Source: Camelus bactrianus
Taxonomy: Eukaryota; Chordata; Mammalia; Artiodactyla; Camelidae
Direction of reading: 5' to 3'
Length of the DNA: 64,000 nt
Assembly (NCBI RefSeq): GCF_048773025.1
Contig: NC_133544.1
Span: forward strand, 73,507,001-73,571,000
This document shows positions 12,201 to 27,200 of the stretch, in pieces. A program made the translations under genes and the position numbers. The notes under the pieces are model-generated. The model was not told the DNA's origin. It saw only the letters and a program-made list of their open reading frames with translations, and ran no database searches. How positions within the stretch are numbered: the first letter of the stretch is position 1; each line of letters starts with the position of its first letter.

Positions 12201-15200
12201 CCAAGAACTTAGGAAACAGGAATTAAAAAGAGACTGTCCTCAAGGCTTTGCAGGTAGAAAATGAGAGACTGTGTGTGTGTGTATGCACGTGTATATATGC
12301 ACACACACACATTTTATATATATATATATCCTCTTGGTCACAATACATTATTTTTTTTACTATCCTGGATGATTATTTTTACTAGTAGATCCTTTAACAT
12401 TTTTACATCTGTGTTCATAAGTAAAATTAGTCTGTAGTTTTCTTTTTCCATGCTATCTTTGCTAGGTTTTGGGGTCAGGGTGATATTAGCTTTGGGTAGT
12501 AAATGCAGTATGTTAGTTTTGCTTCTATTTCTTCTTTCTAGAGGGCCTTTTGCTACTGTAGTGACTAGAAAGCTAAAAATTATATTTCTCCATTTGCCAG
12601 ACTCCCGTGTAGCTACTTCTGATACAGTTCAGCTTCCAGCAGTCAGATGCACTTATGGTTATCTTGGTTTTAGAACTGTGTTTCCCATTCTGTGGTCTGC
12701 ATTGGCAGCCATAGAATGGCTCTAGAGCCACCAGTTAGGGCACTGGTTTCCTGATCTCTGGATTGCAGCTAAGGTGGCATGATCCTGGGGCCCAGCAGTT
12801 GCCACAGTGACTTCTGATTTCCCAACTTCCTGATTCTAACTGAGATAGTTCTGTTGGCCTACAGTTATGCAGTGTTGTTCTGGGGGTCATTACTGGACAC
12901 TCAGCCAGGAACCTGCTACCTCAAACCTTCCATGCTGTTTCAGGCTCCTAATTCCCCCATAGTAAGTCATTTATTTTCTGCCTAAAATAGCCAGAGTTGT
13001 TTCTGTTACCTACAGTTGAATCTTGGTTGACATATTTATTCTCTGGTATCAGAAATGAGTATAAGCAGCAGACCCTCAAGGATGGGAATATGAGCTTAGC
13101 TAGCTGGTCTAGTTGGATTTGAAGGCGGTGAGGACCTGGTTTTCATGAGAGGGTGAGATATTAGTGTTTTGGGCTGAATAGTGCCCCTGCCCCCCACCCC
13201 AGACTCACGTGGGAGCCCTAACCCCTGTACCTCAGAATGTGACTGTATCCAGATACAGGCCGTTTGAACAGGTAAATAAGTTAAAACGGGGTCATTAGGG
13301 TGGGCTCTAATCCAATATGATTGGTGTCCTATAAGAGGAGGAGATTAGGATACAGATAACACACACACAGGGATGACCATGTGAGGACACAGCAAGGAGA
13401 TGGCCATCTGCAAGCCAAGAAAAAAGGCCTTAGAAAAAACCAAACCTGCTGACACTTTGTTCTAGGACTTACAGCCTCCAAAATGGTGAGAAAATAAATT
13501 TCTGTTGTTTAAACCACCCAGTGGTAATTTGTTATGGCAGCTCTAGCTAACTCATACAACTAGCAATAAACCACGGTGTTCCATGGCAAAGTCACTTAAA
13601 TTACTACTTGCGGCCAACTGAAATAGAGTTCCTCTTGAAAGCATGGCTTTGGCAGACCAAGTGGTAGGGCCATAGCATAGCACAATTGTCATATAAAATT
13701 CAAAACTCTGAGGTGGCTTGACTGCTGTTAATTTCATTGAAGAACTTACAGAAAATAGCAGTTTCAGAGGTTTAAATTCTTAGCTCAAGTCATTGTCAGA
13801 AACCTAATAGATTTCTATGATAATCCTAAAAGTCTCTCATATCTGTTGTAGCTACAAAGTCCATGTAGCTGAAAATCAGGTATAGAGTTAGATTCTATGG
13901 TTTACTGAATACATAGCCTCATCAGGTCTGTGAATTTAGGGCATATACTAGGAAAAGGCAGGACTCCTCAAAATTGTTTTGGGGGAGAGGGAAGTAATCA
14001 GGTTTATTTATTTATTTATTTTTTAGTAGAGGTACTGGGCATTGCACCCAGGACCTTGTGCATGCTGAGCACACACTCTACCACTGAGCTGTACCCTCCC
14101 ACTCCTCAAAATTGAATAGCAACATTTGGGAAGATGTGGATAACTCTGAGTACTGAAACCTCAAATTTCCACTGAGCCCCCCATTTCAGCAGAAGCAGCT
14201 CCTTCTCCTCTGGCTGATACGGCTGGCCTCATCTTGCTTGGACTCCCTGTGTTGACCTCACCTGAAATATACTGTGCCAGGGGACTCCAGTGCTCCTTGT
14301 GCTTCGCCCCTACCATCTTTCACTGCCGTCAGACCCACTGTCATAGTCAGACCCCAACGTGCCTAGGGAGCCAATGACAGTCATCCCAGGAGGAAAACGC
14401 TTAAAGAGTTATAAGATTTTGTATTGGCAGAAACCTGGCATATAGGCATAGAAATGGTTTTTGAGGGATTCCTAGACTGGAAGGAAGGAACATAATTTTA
14501 GGATCATGATAAATTTATTGGCATAGGTACATATACCAGAGAATATAGATTTGATGTGCTAGCTTGGACAGCTGAAAGTGGTTCTAATTATTTGCTTAGT
14601 TGGTTAACTATGATCTGTACTCAGCTATGGACTCTGCTGAATGAAGCTGAGATACCAGAAATTCCTTGGCACAGTGTACAAGAAATGATCCATAGACTTA
14701 GGGAAATAAAGTTGTTGAAATATATTATATGCAGCCAACTCACCTAGCCCCTAGTTCTGTTCTCCAAGAGGATCCAGAAGATATTCCTTTCACAGAGAAA
14801 TATGCTGGTGAAGGAACACTTGGAAAGCACTGTAGTGAGTGTCTTTTCTGAGCTAGAGATAATGGTGGGAAATGATGCCATTAAAATGGGCTCCCTGATT
14901 TCAGTGAAGATGGTAAGACTCTGGGTAGTAGAGTCAAAATAACAGCATTCAGTTGTTAGAGACAAGGTGGACATGTTTCCATAGCGTGCAGCAGGGCCTG
15001 GGTGGTACTGAAAACGGCTCAACTCTCAGGGAAGTGAACAGTACATCAAGGGGTCCATTAGACTGAAATAGATAGGCTAACATTCTACTTGATAGAATAA
15101 TCAAAAGAACTCTATTTAGGTTTGATGAACAGTGAGATAACAATGTCTCAAACAACAGTTAGTTTCCAGAACCTAAGTATCTTGCTTGAGGGGGAGGCCT

Positions 15201-18200
15201 GGAATCTATGGAGAAGGACTTTGTAGGGATATAGTAAGGTCATAAGCTATCCCTCCTAGCCCCCCCTAAAGAGGCCTGTGACTATTTATCAGGGTAACTA
15301 TGCACTAGAAAAAGAAATATTTAGACCGAGGGATTTTAAGTGCTGCCTCTGAGCTTACTTAATTCCTGGATATCCAGAACATCCTAAAAGTCCACCTGTC
15401 ACATTGGGGGCTGGTGAAAGTCAGGTGGTAAATAGATAAACAAAAGTTTGACCTTTCCATCTCACTGTGGACTGAATGGATCAGTAATCCAATCTGTGTT
15501 ATTTCCTCAGTTTCTGAGTATATGGTTGGAATGAGAAAGAAAAGCAAAATGTTAAAAATTCTATGCACCAAAGTGTTACTAGAGTGTTGAGACCAAGGTA
15601 ATAATGGGGATGATAGGTAACATTTATTGAGCATTTACTATGCGCCAGGCGCAGTGCCAAGTACTTTACATGCATGATCTCATTTAATTATCTCAAAAAG
15701 CTCTATTTGTTCTTGTGCTCATTTTTTCCACTTTATAGATGAGGAAACTGGGAAATAGAAAGATTAACGTGTCCAAAGTTATACACCTAGTGCGTAGTAA
15801 AGCTATGTTCAGTGCAGGCTCTCTGACACCACAGCCCAGGCTTTCAATTACAGCTCTCCACTGCCTTATCTATGCCATGTCACATGAATATTGATTTACT
15901 AACTTGAATTGAGAATTGCACCGAGCCATGTAAACCTATAGCAGTTTATTTTTCTCTTCCTGCTGTGTTTTCTAGGCTGACTTCATGCTCAGGGGATACA
16001 GGCAGTCTGGTATTGGCAGATGGAAAAGGAGATCTGAAGTGTCATATAACAGCAAACCCATTCAAGGTAGACTTGGTGTCTGAAGAAGAGGTGGTGATGA
16101 GCATAAACTCCCTGGGCCAGTTGTACTTTGAGCACCTGCAGAATCCTCTCATGCAAAGGTATTTTTGCACATTACTTGACTCTTAAAGAACTTAAGAAAA
16201 CCTGATTATGAATACTGTTGTCTAAATAGATAATACATCACCATAGAAAATTGGTTTGCCTTATCTATTAGAATATTGTTCTGAGAAATTTCATCTTTTC
16301 TCCAGGGCAGATGAATGCAGGCTTGATGACAAACACAATTCCCAGATTATGGCAAACATGACACTCTTAAACACTGTGTATTTGATGGATGGCCTTCTCT
16401 ACCCTACACAACCTTCTAAAAAAGCACTCTGTTAACTTGATAAATGTTGATGTGAACTAACATGTCTTCAGAATTTCACTTTGTCCCCTTACAGTAACAT
16501 AGTTACCTTAGACTTGAATAGTTGTCCAATTACTTGATCAAAGCTGTTTGTGTGTGGGTCACAGGAATTGGGAGATAGTAATAGAAGGAGATTCTTCTTC
16601 CATCTTTACCAGTGTTGTTTTTAAATCCTCCAGTCTATAGTTCTTTCTAATTTTATTCTAATTATGAACATCTTATATGATCTGCAGAAAGCATTCAACA
16701 TAGTGATTTTCTTCTGGGTTTTGACTTATTTCTATTTTAAAATTTTACTATTAAAAATCTTACTTTATCACAGAAATGTGTTCATTGTAGAAAAAATTGA
16801 AAAGAAGAAAAATTAAAATACTCATAATTCTGCCATCTCCTCTGTTAGTACCTTATGAATATTTCTCCATGACTTTTTTTAACTGCACATATTTTTAATT
16901 TACATATATGTACTGTTCATTGTTTCTAAGAACATTTAGAGCTTTAGCTTTTTAAACTTACATTGTTATCAAAGGAATAAAGTCGACCACAAATAAGAAT
17001 TAATTCAAAAAGAACATACACCCTGCTATTAACAGCAACATTCTTTATAATTGCCAAGATATGGAAGCATCCTAAGTGCACATCAATAGATGAATGGATA
17101 AAGAAGATGCAGCATATATATGTAATGGAATGTAACTCATCCAAAAGAAAGAAGGATATTTTGCCATTTGAGGCCTTTTTTTCACTTCAAAAACCAGAAT
17201 TTTATAACTGGCATAAACATTTCCATTGCATCAAAAACAACAAAATACCTAGAAATAAACTTAACTAAGGAGGTTACTTATACTCTGAAAACTGAAAAAC
17301 GTTGATGAAGGAAATTGCAGATGATACAAAGAAATGGAAAGATACCTTGTGCTCTTGGATTGGAAAAATCAACATTATCAAAATGGCTGTACTACCCAAA
17401 GCAATCCAGATTCCCATGCAACCCCTGTCAAAATACTCGAGACATTTTTCACAGAACTAGAACAGTTCTAAAATTTATATGGAACCATAAAAGACCCCAA
17501 ACTGCCAAAGCAATCTTTTGCAGGTCTTTTTTTTTTTTTTTCTGTCTGTCTTCTTTATCCAACAGCAGTAGAATACATATTCTTCTCAAGCTTACATGGA
17601 ACATTCACCAAGATGTACTATATTTTGTGTCATAAAACACACCTTAACAAATTTAATAGAAATTATACAATGCCAGCTCTCAGATCACAATGCAGTTAAA
17701 CTAGAAATCTATAACAGAAAGCTGGAAAATTCCAAAATACTTGAAAATTTAACAACATACTTCTAAATAACACAAAGAAGAAATGAACTAAATGAAAATG
17801 AAAATACAACTTATCTAAGTTTGTGGGATGCCGCAAAAGCAGTGCTTAGAGGGAAATCTGTAGCATTGAATGCATGTGTTAGAAAAAAAGATCTAAAATC
17901 AATAATCTTATGTTTCTACCTTAGCTAGAAAAAGAGCATTTTAAATCCACAGTAAGCAGAAGAAAAAAATAATAATTTAGAGCAAAAACCAATTAAATTG
18001 AAAACAAATCAAAAGAGAGCATCAACAAAATCATAAGTTGTTTCTTTAAAAAGATCAATAAAATTGATAAGCCTTTAGCCAGGCCAACTAAGAAAAACAG
18101 AGAAGACACAAACTACTAATACAGAAATGAAAGAGAGGACATCACTACAGATCTTGTAGAAATTAAAAAAGTCATAAAAGAATATCATGAACAACTCTAT

Positions 18201-21200
18201 GCCCACAAATGTGATAACAGACAAAATGGACCAATTTCTTAAAAGACACAATCTGCCAAAACTGAAATAAGAATAGACTATCTGAATAGGCTTATATCTA
18301 TTAAATAAATTGAGTCAATAGTTAATAACCCTTCAAGAAAGAAAGCACCAGAGCCAGATGGGTTCACTAGGGAATTTTACCAAACATTTAAGTAGGAAGC
18401 TATATCAATTCTCTATAGTCTCTTCCAGAAAGTAGAAGAGAAGGGAATTCTTCCTAACACATTCTATGATGCCATCATTACCCTCAGTACCAACAATACC
18501 AAAAATAAGACAAAGACATTATAAGAAAATTGCAGACCAAAATCTATCATGAACATAGATGCAAAAATCTTCAACAAAATATTAGCAAATTGAATCCAAC
18601 AATTTTTGAAAAGAATTAGACACCACAACCAAGTGGGATTTATCCCAGCCATGCAAAGCTGGTAAAACATTCAAAAATCAATTAATCTATCACATCAATG
18701 GGCCAAAGAAGAAAAATCACATGATCATATCAATAGATGCAGAAAAAGCATTTGACAAAATCCAGCACTCATTCATGATATAAAATAAACTCTCAGCTAA
18801 CTACAAACAGAGGGGAACTTCCTCAACTTGATAAAGAACATCTACCAATAATATATAAAAATATCAAATCACTATGTTGTGCACTAGGAACTAACATAGT
18901 GTTTGTTATAAGTCAATTATACTTCAAAAGCAAACAAACACACAAATTCATAGAAAAAGATACCGGATTTTTGGTTACTGGTGGAGGGGGGATTGTAGGT
19001 GTAGGGGAATTGGATGAAGGTGGTCAAAATATACAAACTTCCAGTTATAAGATAGATAAGTACTGGGGATGTAATGTACAACATAATTAATATAATTAGC
19101 ATTGCTTAGTGTTAAATGTGAAAATTTTTAAGGAATTAAATCCTAAGAGTTATCATCACAAGGAAAAAAAATTTCTTTTTCTTTTATTTTGTATCTATAT
19201 GAGGTGATAGATGTTCACTAAACTTACTGTGATTATCATTCCATGATGTGTGTAAGTCATCAAATTATTATGCTGTACACCTTAAACTTATACAGTGCTG
19301 TATGTCAATTATATCTCAGTAAGCCTAAAAGGGAAAAAAAGAACATCTACCAGAATCCTACAGCTACCATCATACTTAATGGTGAGAACCGTAAAGCTTT
19401 CCTATTAAGTTCAGCAACAAGGCAAAGATGTACCTGCTCACCTCTGCTTTTCAGTATTGAATTGGAAGTCCTAGATGCAATAAGACAAGAAAAGGAAATA
19501 AAAGTTATACAGATTAGGAAGAAAGAAATAAAACTCTTTTAGTTCACAGATGGCATAATTGTATATGTAGAAAATCCAAAACTGGAATACATACACAGAA
19601 AGCTCCTGGAACTAATAAGCAATTATAACAAGGTTGCAAGATACAAAATTAATGTACAAAAGTCATTTTATGTATATAGCTTTCTTATATATCAGCAATG
19701 AACAATTTGAAATGAAAAATACATTACCATTTACATTAGCACCCCCCAAAACAAAATATTTAGGTATAAATCTAACATAGTATGTTCAAGATCTATATAA
19801 GGAAAACTACAAAACTCTGATGAAAGTAATCAAATAAGAACTAAATAAATGGAGAGACATTCTACGTTCATGAATAGGGAGACTCAATATTGTCAAGACA
19901 TCAGTTCTTTCCAACTTGATAGACATATTCAGTCAAACTCCCAGCAAGGCATTTTGTGGATATTGACAAACTGATTCTGCAGTTTATATGGAGAGGCAGA
20001 AAACCCAGAATACCAACTCAATATTGAAGAAGAACCAAGTTGGAGGACTGACACTGTCCAACTTCAAAACTTACTCTAGAGCTACAGTAATCAAGATAGT
20101 GTGGTATTAGCAAATGAACAAATAGACCAGTGCAACGAAACAGAGCCCAGTAATAGTTCTGCCTAAATACAGTGAACTGATCTTTGAAAAGGAGTAAAGG
20201 CAACACAATGGAGCAAAGATATTTAGTAAATGGTTCTGGAGTATATGAACATCCACATGCAAAAGAATGAATCTACACACAGGTCTTACACCCTTTACAA
20301 AAATTAACTCAAAATGGATTATAGACCTAAATGTAAAATGCAAAACTATAAAACTTTTAGAAGACAACATAGAAGAAAACTAGATGATCTTGGGTATAGC
20401 GATTTTTAGATACAACACCAAAGGCACAATTCATGAAAGAAATAATTGATAAATTGGACTCCATTAAAACTAATGAAAAATAATGTCAAGAAAGTGAGAA
20501 GACAAACCACAGACTGGGAGGAAATAATTGCAAAATACAAGCTGATAAAAGACTGCTAAATAAATAAAAGGACTCCTAAATTCAACAATAAGAAAATAAA
20601 CACCTGATTTTAAAAATGGGCAAAAGACCTAAACTGACACCTCACCAAAGAATATACACAGGTTGACAAGGAAGTACAAAAAAGATGTTCCACATCATAT
20701 ATATTAGGGAATTACAAATTAAAGCAAGATATTCCTACACAGCTATTGAAAGGACAAAATTCAAAACACTAACAACAAAATACCAGTGAGGATGTAGAAC
20801 AACAGGAATCCACATTTATTGCTGGTGGAAATGCAAAATGATAGTCACCTTGGAAGGTAATTTGACAGTTTCTTACAAAACTAAACATACTCTTACCATA
20901 AAATCCAGCAGTAATGCTCCTTGGTAATTACCCAAAAGAGTTGAAAACTTATTTCCACACAAAAAGCTGCGCATGAATGTTTGTAGCAACTTTATTCATA
21001 ATTGCCAAAAGTTGGAAGCAACCAAGATATACTTCAGTAGGTGACTAGATAAACTGTGGTATACTCAGATAATCGAATATTGTTTAGCACCTAAAAGAAA
21101 TTAATTATCAAGCTATAAAAAGACATGAAGGAAACAAGTTCATGTTACTAAGTGAAAGAAGTCGATCTGGAAAAGGCTATATACTGTATGATTCCAACTA

Positions 21201-24200
21201 TTTGAAATTTTGGAAAAGGGAAGACCATGGAAAAGACAGTGCTCGTCAGGGGTTAGGGGGAAAGGATGGATGACTATGCAGAGCACAGAAGATTTTTAGG
21301 GCAGTGAAACTACTCTGTACCATGCTACAATGGTGGATACATGTCATTACACATTTGTCAAAACCCATAGATTTATGACACTAAGAGTGAACCCTAAGAC
21401 AAACTATGGACTTCAGGTGATAATAATATGTCAGTGTAGGTTCATAAGTTGTAACAACTGAACCACTGTTACAGGATAGTTGGGGAGATTGAGGGTGCGT
21501 GGGGACAGCAAGTATGTAGGAACTCTCTGCACTTTCTGCTCAATTTTGCTATGAGCCTAGAACTACTCTAAAAAAATAGTTTATTAATTAAAAAAATTAA
21601 AAAGCAAAATACCTAGCACAGGGAAATATATACAAGATCTTGTGGTAGCTCACAGCAAAAAAAAAATTGTGACAATGAATATATATATGTTCATATATAA
21701 CTGAAAAATTGTGCTCTACACTGGAATTTGACACAACATTGTAAAATGACTATAACTCAATTTTAAAAAGTTTAAAAAAGCAACATACCTTTGCCTTAAA
21801 TTTCACCAGAAGTTTTTAACACATATAACAAATTGAAAATATGCAAAATACAGAAAGTTTATACAAATCAATAAGAAAAATTACAGCAAATAAAAATGGA
21901 TGATACAAGCTGCAGCAATGCATATTAACATGATGAATATCAAAATTTTTGCTATTGAGTGAAAACATGTTATAAATTATATAATAATATATATTTTTAT
22001 GAAAAAATTTTAAGGACAAAACAAAAAAAATATATGTTTGGGGATTCATACACTTGTGGGAACACTATAAAGAACAGCCAGGAAATGGTTTCACACAAAA
22101 TTTACTGAAGGAGGATGGGGTGTTCAGCGAGGCAGATGCACTTGAAGAGAGGCACACAAGAACTTTCAAGGGACATGTCATTTCTGTGGCTAATGTTCAC
22201 TGGTGGGTTCATAGTTGTTCACTTTATTATTCTTTAAACTCTGCACGTATATTGTATACTCTTCTAAATGCATACTGCATTTTCACTAAAAAAAATTAAT
22301 GTATAATGAGTATGAATAGACAATTCACAGAAGAACTAGGAATACCGTTTAATGTATGAAAGGTAGTTTGCATCATTATTGATAGAAATTCAAATTGAAA
22401 TGCATTATTTTTTCTAAAATTTTAGGTTGGCAAAGATTTTTTAAAAAATCTATGAAGTCTATTACTGTTAAGACTGGGAAGAAATGAGCACTCAAATACA
22501 ACTGAAGTTGTTAGAATAAGTTGTCACAATCATTCTGGAAAACAGTGCATTATGTTGCTCTGTACTAGTAAACATTGCATAAGAGGAACTGTGTTCTACC
22601 TTGCTTATGTTTTATTTAAATATTATGAGCATGTATTATATTTATAATAAGCTGATAAAACATTTTTAAGAGAGTTAACAAGAAAATTCAGATCTATCTA
22701 CATTTTTATAAGATATCAAGCTATTGGACTGATGTTCATAATAAATGTTTAAACTTATTTTTATAATGATGTTATGTTTAATAAGTTAAAGGATGTAATT
22801 TATGGGGTCTCAGAAGTTGGAAATGAAAATCTTTATCATTGAACAAAATTCTGTCAATCTTGCCATGAGTGAAACAACTTGATTTGTATTAAAACAGAGC
22901 TACCAAGGAAAATGAGGATACATCAGTTGACACCACTCAGGTAATCTAGATTGAGCAATTTATCTTTTTTTTCTTTTTTACTGTTATCATCATTATGTGA
23001 AATATAATGGGTTCTGCTCTTCCCTTCAGCAGATGGGTAGTTGGTAAATGCTCTACTGCATATAAATGGGACCACCTGCCTCTTTTGCTTATCTTATCAT
23101 CACGTTGATTAATTCATTCATTTGTTCATTCACATATTCACTCATAAAACAGATAATTCCTGAGTCCTTGCTTTGTGCCAGGCACAAAAAATTATGCTAG
23201 GCAAGGAGAATCAGCTGTAAGTAAAACAAATCCCAACCTGTCTTCATGAAACTTAGAATCTATTGGGAAAGACAGATACTAAGTAATTACAAGTATGAGG
23301 AGTGTTAACAGAGGGCTGCCTTAGAAGAATACAGCAAGGAACTTGACCAAGAATGAGGGTCAGGAAAGACCTCCTGAAGGAAATAATGTTAAAGCTGAAA
23401 GATGAGAATACATTAGCTAGTCAGAAAATTGGGAAAAGAGTATTCCAGATAGAGGGAATTGCATATTCAAAGATCCTGAGGTAGGAAGGAGCAATTTGAA
23501 GAAATTTTGTAATTACATACATACACATTCATATACCTTTTAGCAGAAGAAGGGAAAGCAAAGGAAAGGATGCTGTGTGTCAAGGCTAGAGAGATAGGCA
23601 GGGGCATTCCTGTGGAGAGTCTTGTAATAATTCTTTTGTCCAGTAAACATTTGTTGAGTACTTTCTGTATGCCAGGCACTGATCAAGGAACTAGTGATGT
23701 ACCATTGAGCAAATCAAATTCCCCCATTTCACGGAGTTTACACTCTTCTAAATTATGTTAACCTTTTTTGACTTTTAAAGCAAAAGAAAACTATGGAAAG
23801 CTCTTAAGTGGCAGAGATATGGTCTGATTTCTGTTTTTAAAAGATTATTTTGGCTGAATTCAGGAGAATGGAGAGTCCAGAAATCTCTTCATCCAAAGCC
23901 ACACGCACCTTCAAAGGAGCCCTGACAATAGCTATGGCCACCAGGAATGGTGAAAAATATTTCCATTGCAGTAAGGACAAATGCTTCTTCCTCTTGAGAA
24001 ATGACCCATACTGATGAGTATGAGAGAGAATAATTTTTTTTCCATTTTCAAACAGGGAAGATAAGAGTAACACAGTTCTTATGCCTTATACAGTTTAATG
24101 ATAATATGTTAGATCAGCTTTTAGGAGACCTCCAATCAGATAGCTTAGTGGTTTTGAGTCAGAGACCCCTTTGCAAGAATCTGATGAAAGCTATGAACCA

Positions 24201-27200
24201 TCTCTGTAGGAAAAAAAAAAAATTTTCATACTGTTTAAGGGAGTTCACAAACTTTAAAGCCTATCCATAGACCCCAGGAAATACCCAACATTAAGAACTC
24301 CGGTGTGATGTTAAAACCAAAACAGATTCATTTTACAGAAGCTTAAATTATGAAGAAACAAGCTAGAAATGGGCAAAGGGCTCATTATTTAAAAGAAATG
24401 TGCTTTTCACATGCAGATACAATTCTTTTATAACTTTTTCATTTTGCCAGAGAAAAGGAGACTTGTAAAGGTAGAAAGTTTATAGCTCTAGGTCAAGATT
24501 ATGAACACGAACAGTGGCCATCCCGGTTGACTTCTCCACCCAGCAAAGGAACATAGCCAGTAGTTTGGCTAATTGAAGCAAGGAGAAAAGTGCCCATCTC
24601 AACCAAAGTCTTTGCTTAGGCTGTCTCAAAGGAGACCCAAGTTATTTGATTCTAAATGTTTTGCCTTACATATGTAAAGACTGCATTTTTCAAAGTGCTT
24701 TCACATTTTGGCTCTTGCCAAGAAATTCATGTCAAACGGTATGACAGTTTCAAAACAATTAAACATAGAATTACAATGTGATCCAGCAATTTCACTTATG
24801 GATATATATCCAACAGTGAAAACAGGACTCAAACAAGATATTTGTATGCCTATATTCATAGTAGCATTATTCACAGTAGCCAAAAAATAGAAGCAATCTG
24901 GCAATCCAAGAGTCACTGGCAGATGAATGCATACCCAAAATGGAGTATATACATACAATAGAATATTATTCAGTCTTAAGAGGGAAGGAAATCTGGCATA
25001 TTCTATAAAATGGATGAATCATGAAGACATTATACTAAGTGAAATAAGCCAGTCACAAAAGGACAAGTATTGTATGATTCTACTTACATGAGATATCTCA
25101 ACTAGTCAAATTCATAGAGACAGAAAGTAGAAAAGTTGTTGTTAGGAGTGGAGGGGAGGGAAGAATGGGGAGTTATTGTTTAATGGGTGCAGAGATTCAG
25201 TTTGGAAAGATATATAACAATGTGAATGTACTGAATGCCACTTAAAATTATTAAAATGGTAAATTTTATGTTTTGTCATGATTAAGGATATATTCATGTC
25301 AGCGATAAGTCATAAGGATGCTTAATGGCATTTACATAGCACACAGATCTAATTTGTTAAATATACTGACATTAAAAACCGGTGTTTTAAAAGATGAACT
25401 CATTTCCTCAGTCTAGTATTTTAATCAAATAAATGTGCTGCTGTGGTAACCACATTTGTTGCAATATATAAACTCAGTTTGCTCCCTTTTTCTGTGCCAA
25501 CAGGAAAATCAGGATGAACTGTGCCTGTGGGAGGAGAAATTTGAAAATTTTGTGGATGTCAAAGTTAATGGTAAAACTGACACTGGTGTAGTATTAAAAC
25601 AGATCTTTCCAAAATGGTTAAATGTCTCTATCTGAAAGTCCCTTGAGCTTTGGCGCCTAAACACCTGACTTCTGTGAGGTGAACAGAAATCTCAGATTTG
25701 GGGCTCCTATTCTTCAGTAATGCATTGCAACAGAGAAATAGTGTATGCCTTGTGGGGAATGTAAGAAGATTAGACCTCCTGGAGCTTGTGTTCTCTCTAG
25801 GTCAGCATACAGCTTGCACTATCCAGTGAATCAGACAGCTGCAAATTCCACATTCTGGTTTTATGAGAGTCAGGTGATGAGAAACCAAGTTCTAGAGCTC
25901 ATTAGGTCCAACATTTCCAGGCAGCGGTTCTTAACCTTTTCCAGGCCTCCCCGTCATTCCCGTGAGCATCACGTGTCCATCTGTGACACTTCTTACTACG
26001 CTTAGTGATAGTGGGGGGTGTATGTGGCTGGGAGGGAATTTGTCTCTTTATGAGATACCATTCAGATACCTGGGGCTTATGTAATTGGAAAGAAATCTGT
26101 TTTCTCCTTCTTCCTCCCTACCCTGTGGAATACTAGACCTTCCCTAACGCCCTGAGAATCCCTGTTCTAGCATATATAGCTATAGCCTAGTGTAATGACC
26201 AGGACTGACAGTGTGTCCAAACGATTTAAGTACGGGGGCCCTAAGGCTCTCCACCTTATCTATAGCACCCCTTTCCCATAAACTCCTCCAAATAAGGACC
26301 ATTTGATATCAAATACTTTTACCTAAGAATGAATTTAAGTCATTGTCTCTCTCCTAGTTACTTGCATTTTCCTCATATCTCTAAAATAATTATTAAATAA
26401 AGGACTTTGTCTTTGGTTAAAGGAAATTTATATATCTACAATCACAGGGAAGGAGTGATTTGAGGAGCCAGGGAAGGTCCTCCTGGTGTCCTTGACACTG
26501 TAATTCCTGTATGCAGTAAGAATGAACAGTCAGGCAGAAGACACCCAGTCTTTCATCTAGCAAAGATTAAAAGTGCTCAATATCCTTTGCTTCCTAAAGC
26601 AAAGAAGTATGCAATACATTTCAGGAAAACTTAGATTAGATAAAAAAATCTAAAACTTTGTAATCTTATTTTACAGACAGAAAAGAGATTTACTGTAAAT
26701 GAGGACACAGAGAACATTAGTACATAGCTAAGGAAACATAAATAATAAGTGACCAGAACTTTGCCTTGTGCACTTTTGTATCCCCACAATACCTGGCTGT
26801 AGCATCATACGGGAGTTGGCACACAAGACTTACTGATTGATCAGGGCAAGCTCAGGTCTCTTGATCCCTAATCTAGTCGTCTTGCTATTCGTATAGTTCA
26901 CTGAATCTTCTTATTTGATTGTCCCACCGAGAAGCAAAACTCAGTCGGTATCCTGGTCCCTGCAGGTCCTGCCTCCATTGGTTTGGATTTCTCCTTGCAT
27001 GGATTTGAACATCTCTATGGGATCCCACAACATGCAGAATCACACCAACTTAAAAATACTGGGTAAAGTGAAAACAAGAATTTTTACAGGAGGCTCTGGT
27101 TTCTGGACCAGAAAAGTTCGAAAGGAAAATATGTGAGATGTCTGAGCCAGTGCTAACACGTGCCTGGTCTTTCCTCTTTGATATCGCCTGTAGATCTTTA

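Noticed and set aside
19243-19542. Open frame of 99 codons with reverse-transcriptase-like text
   Set aside because: It crosses the junction of a nested L1 tail and a decayed L1; not a gene.
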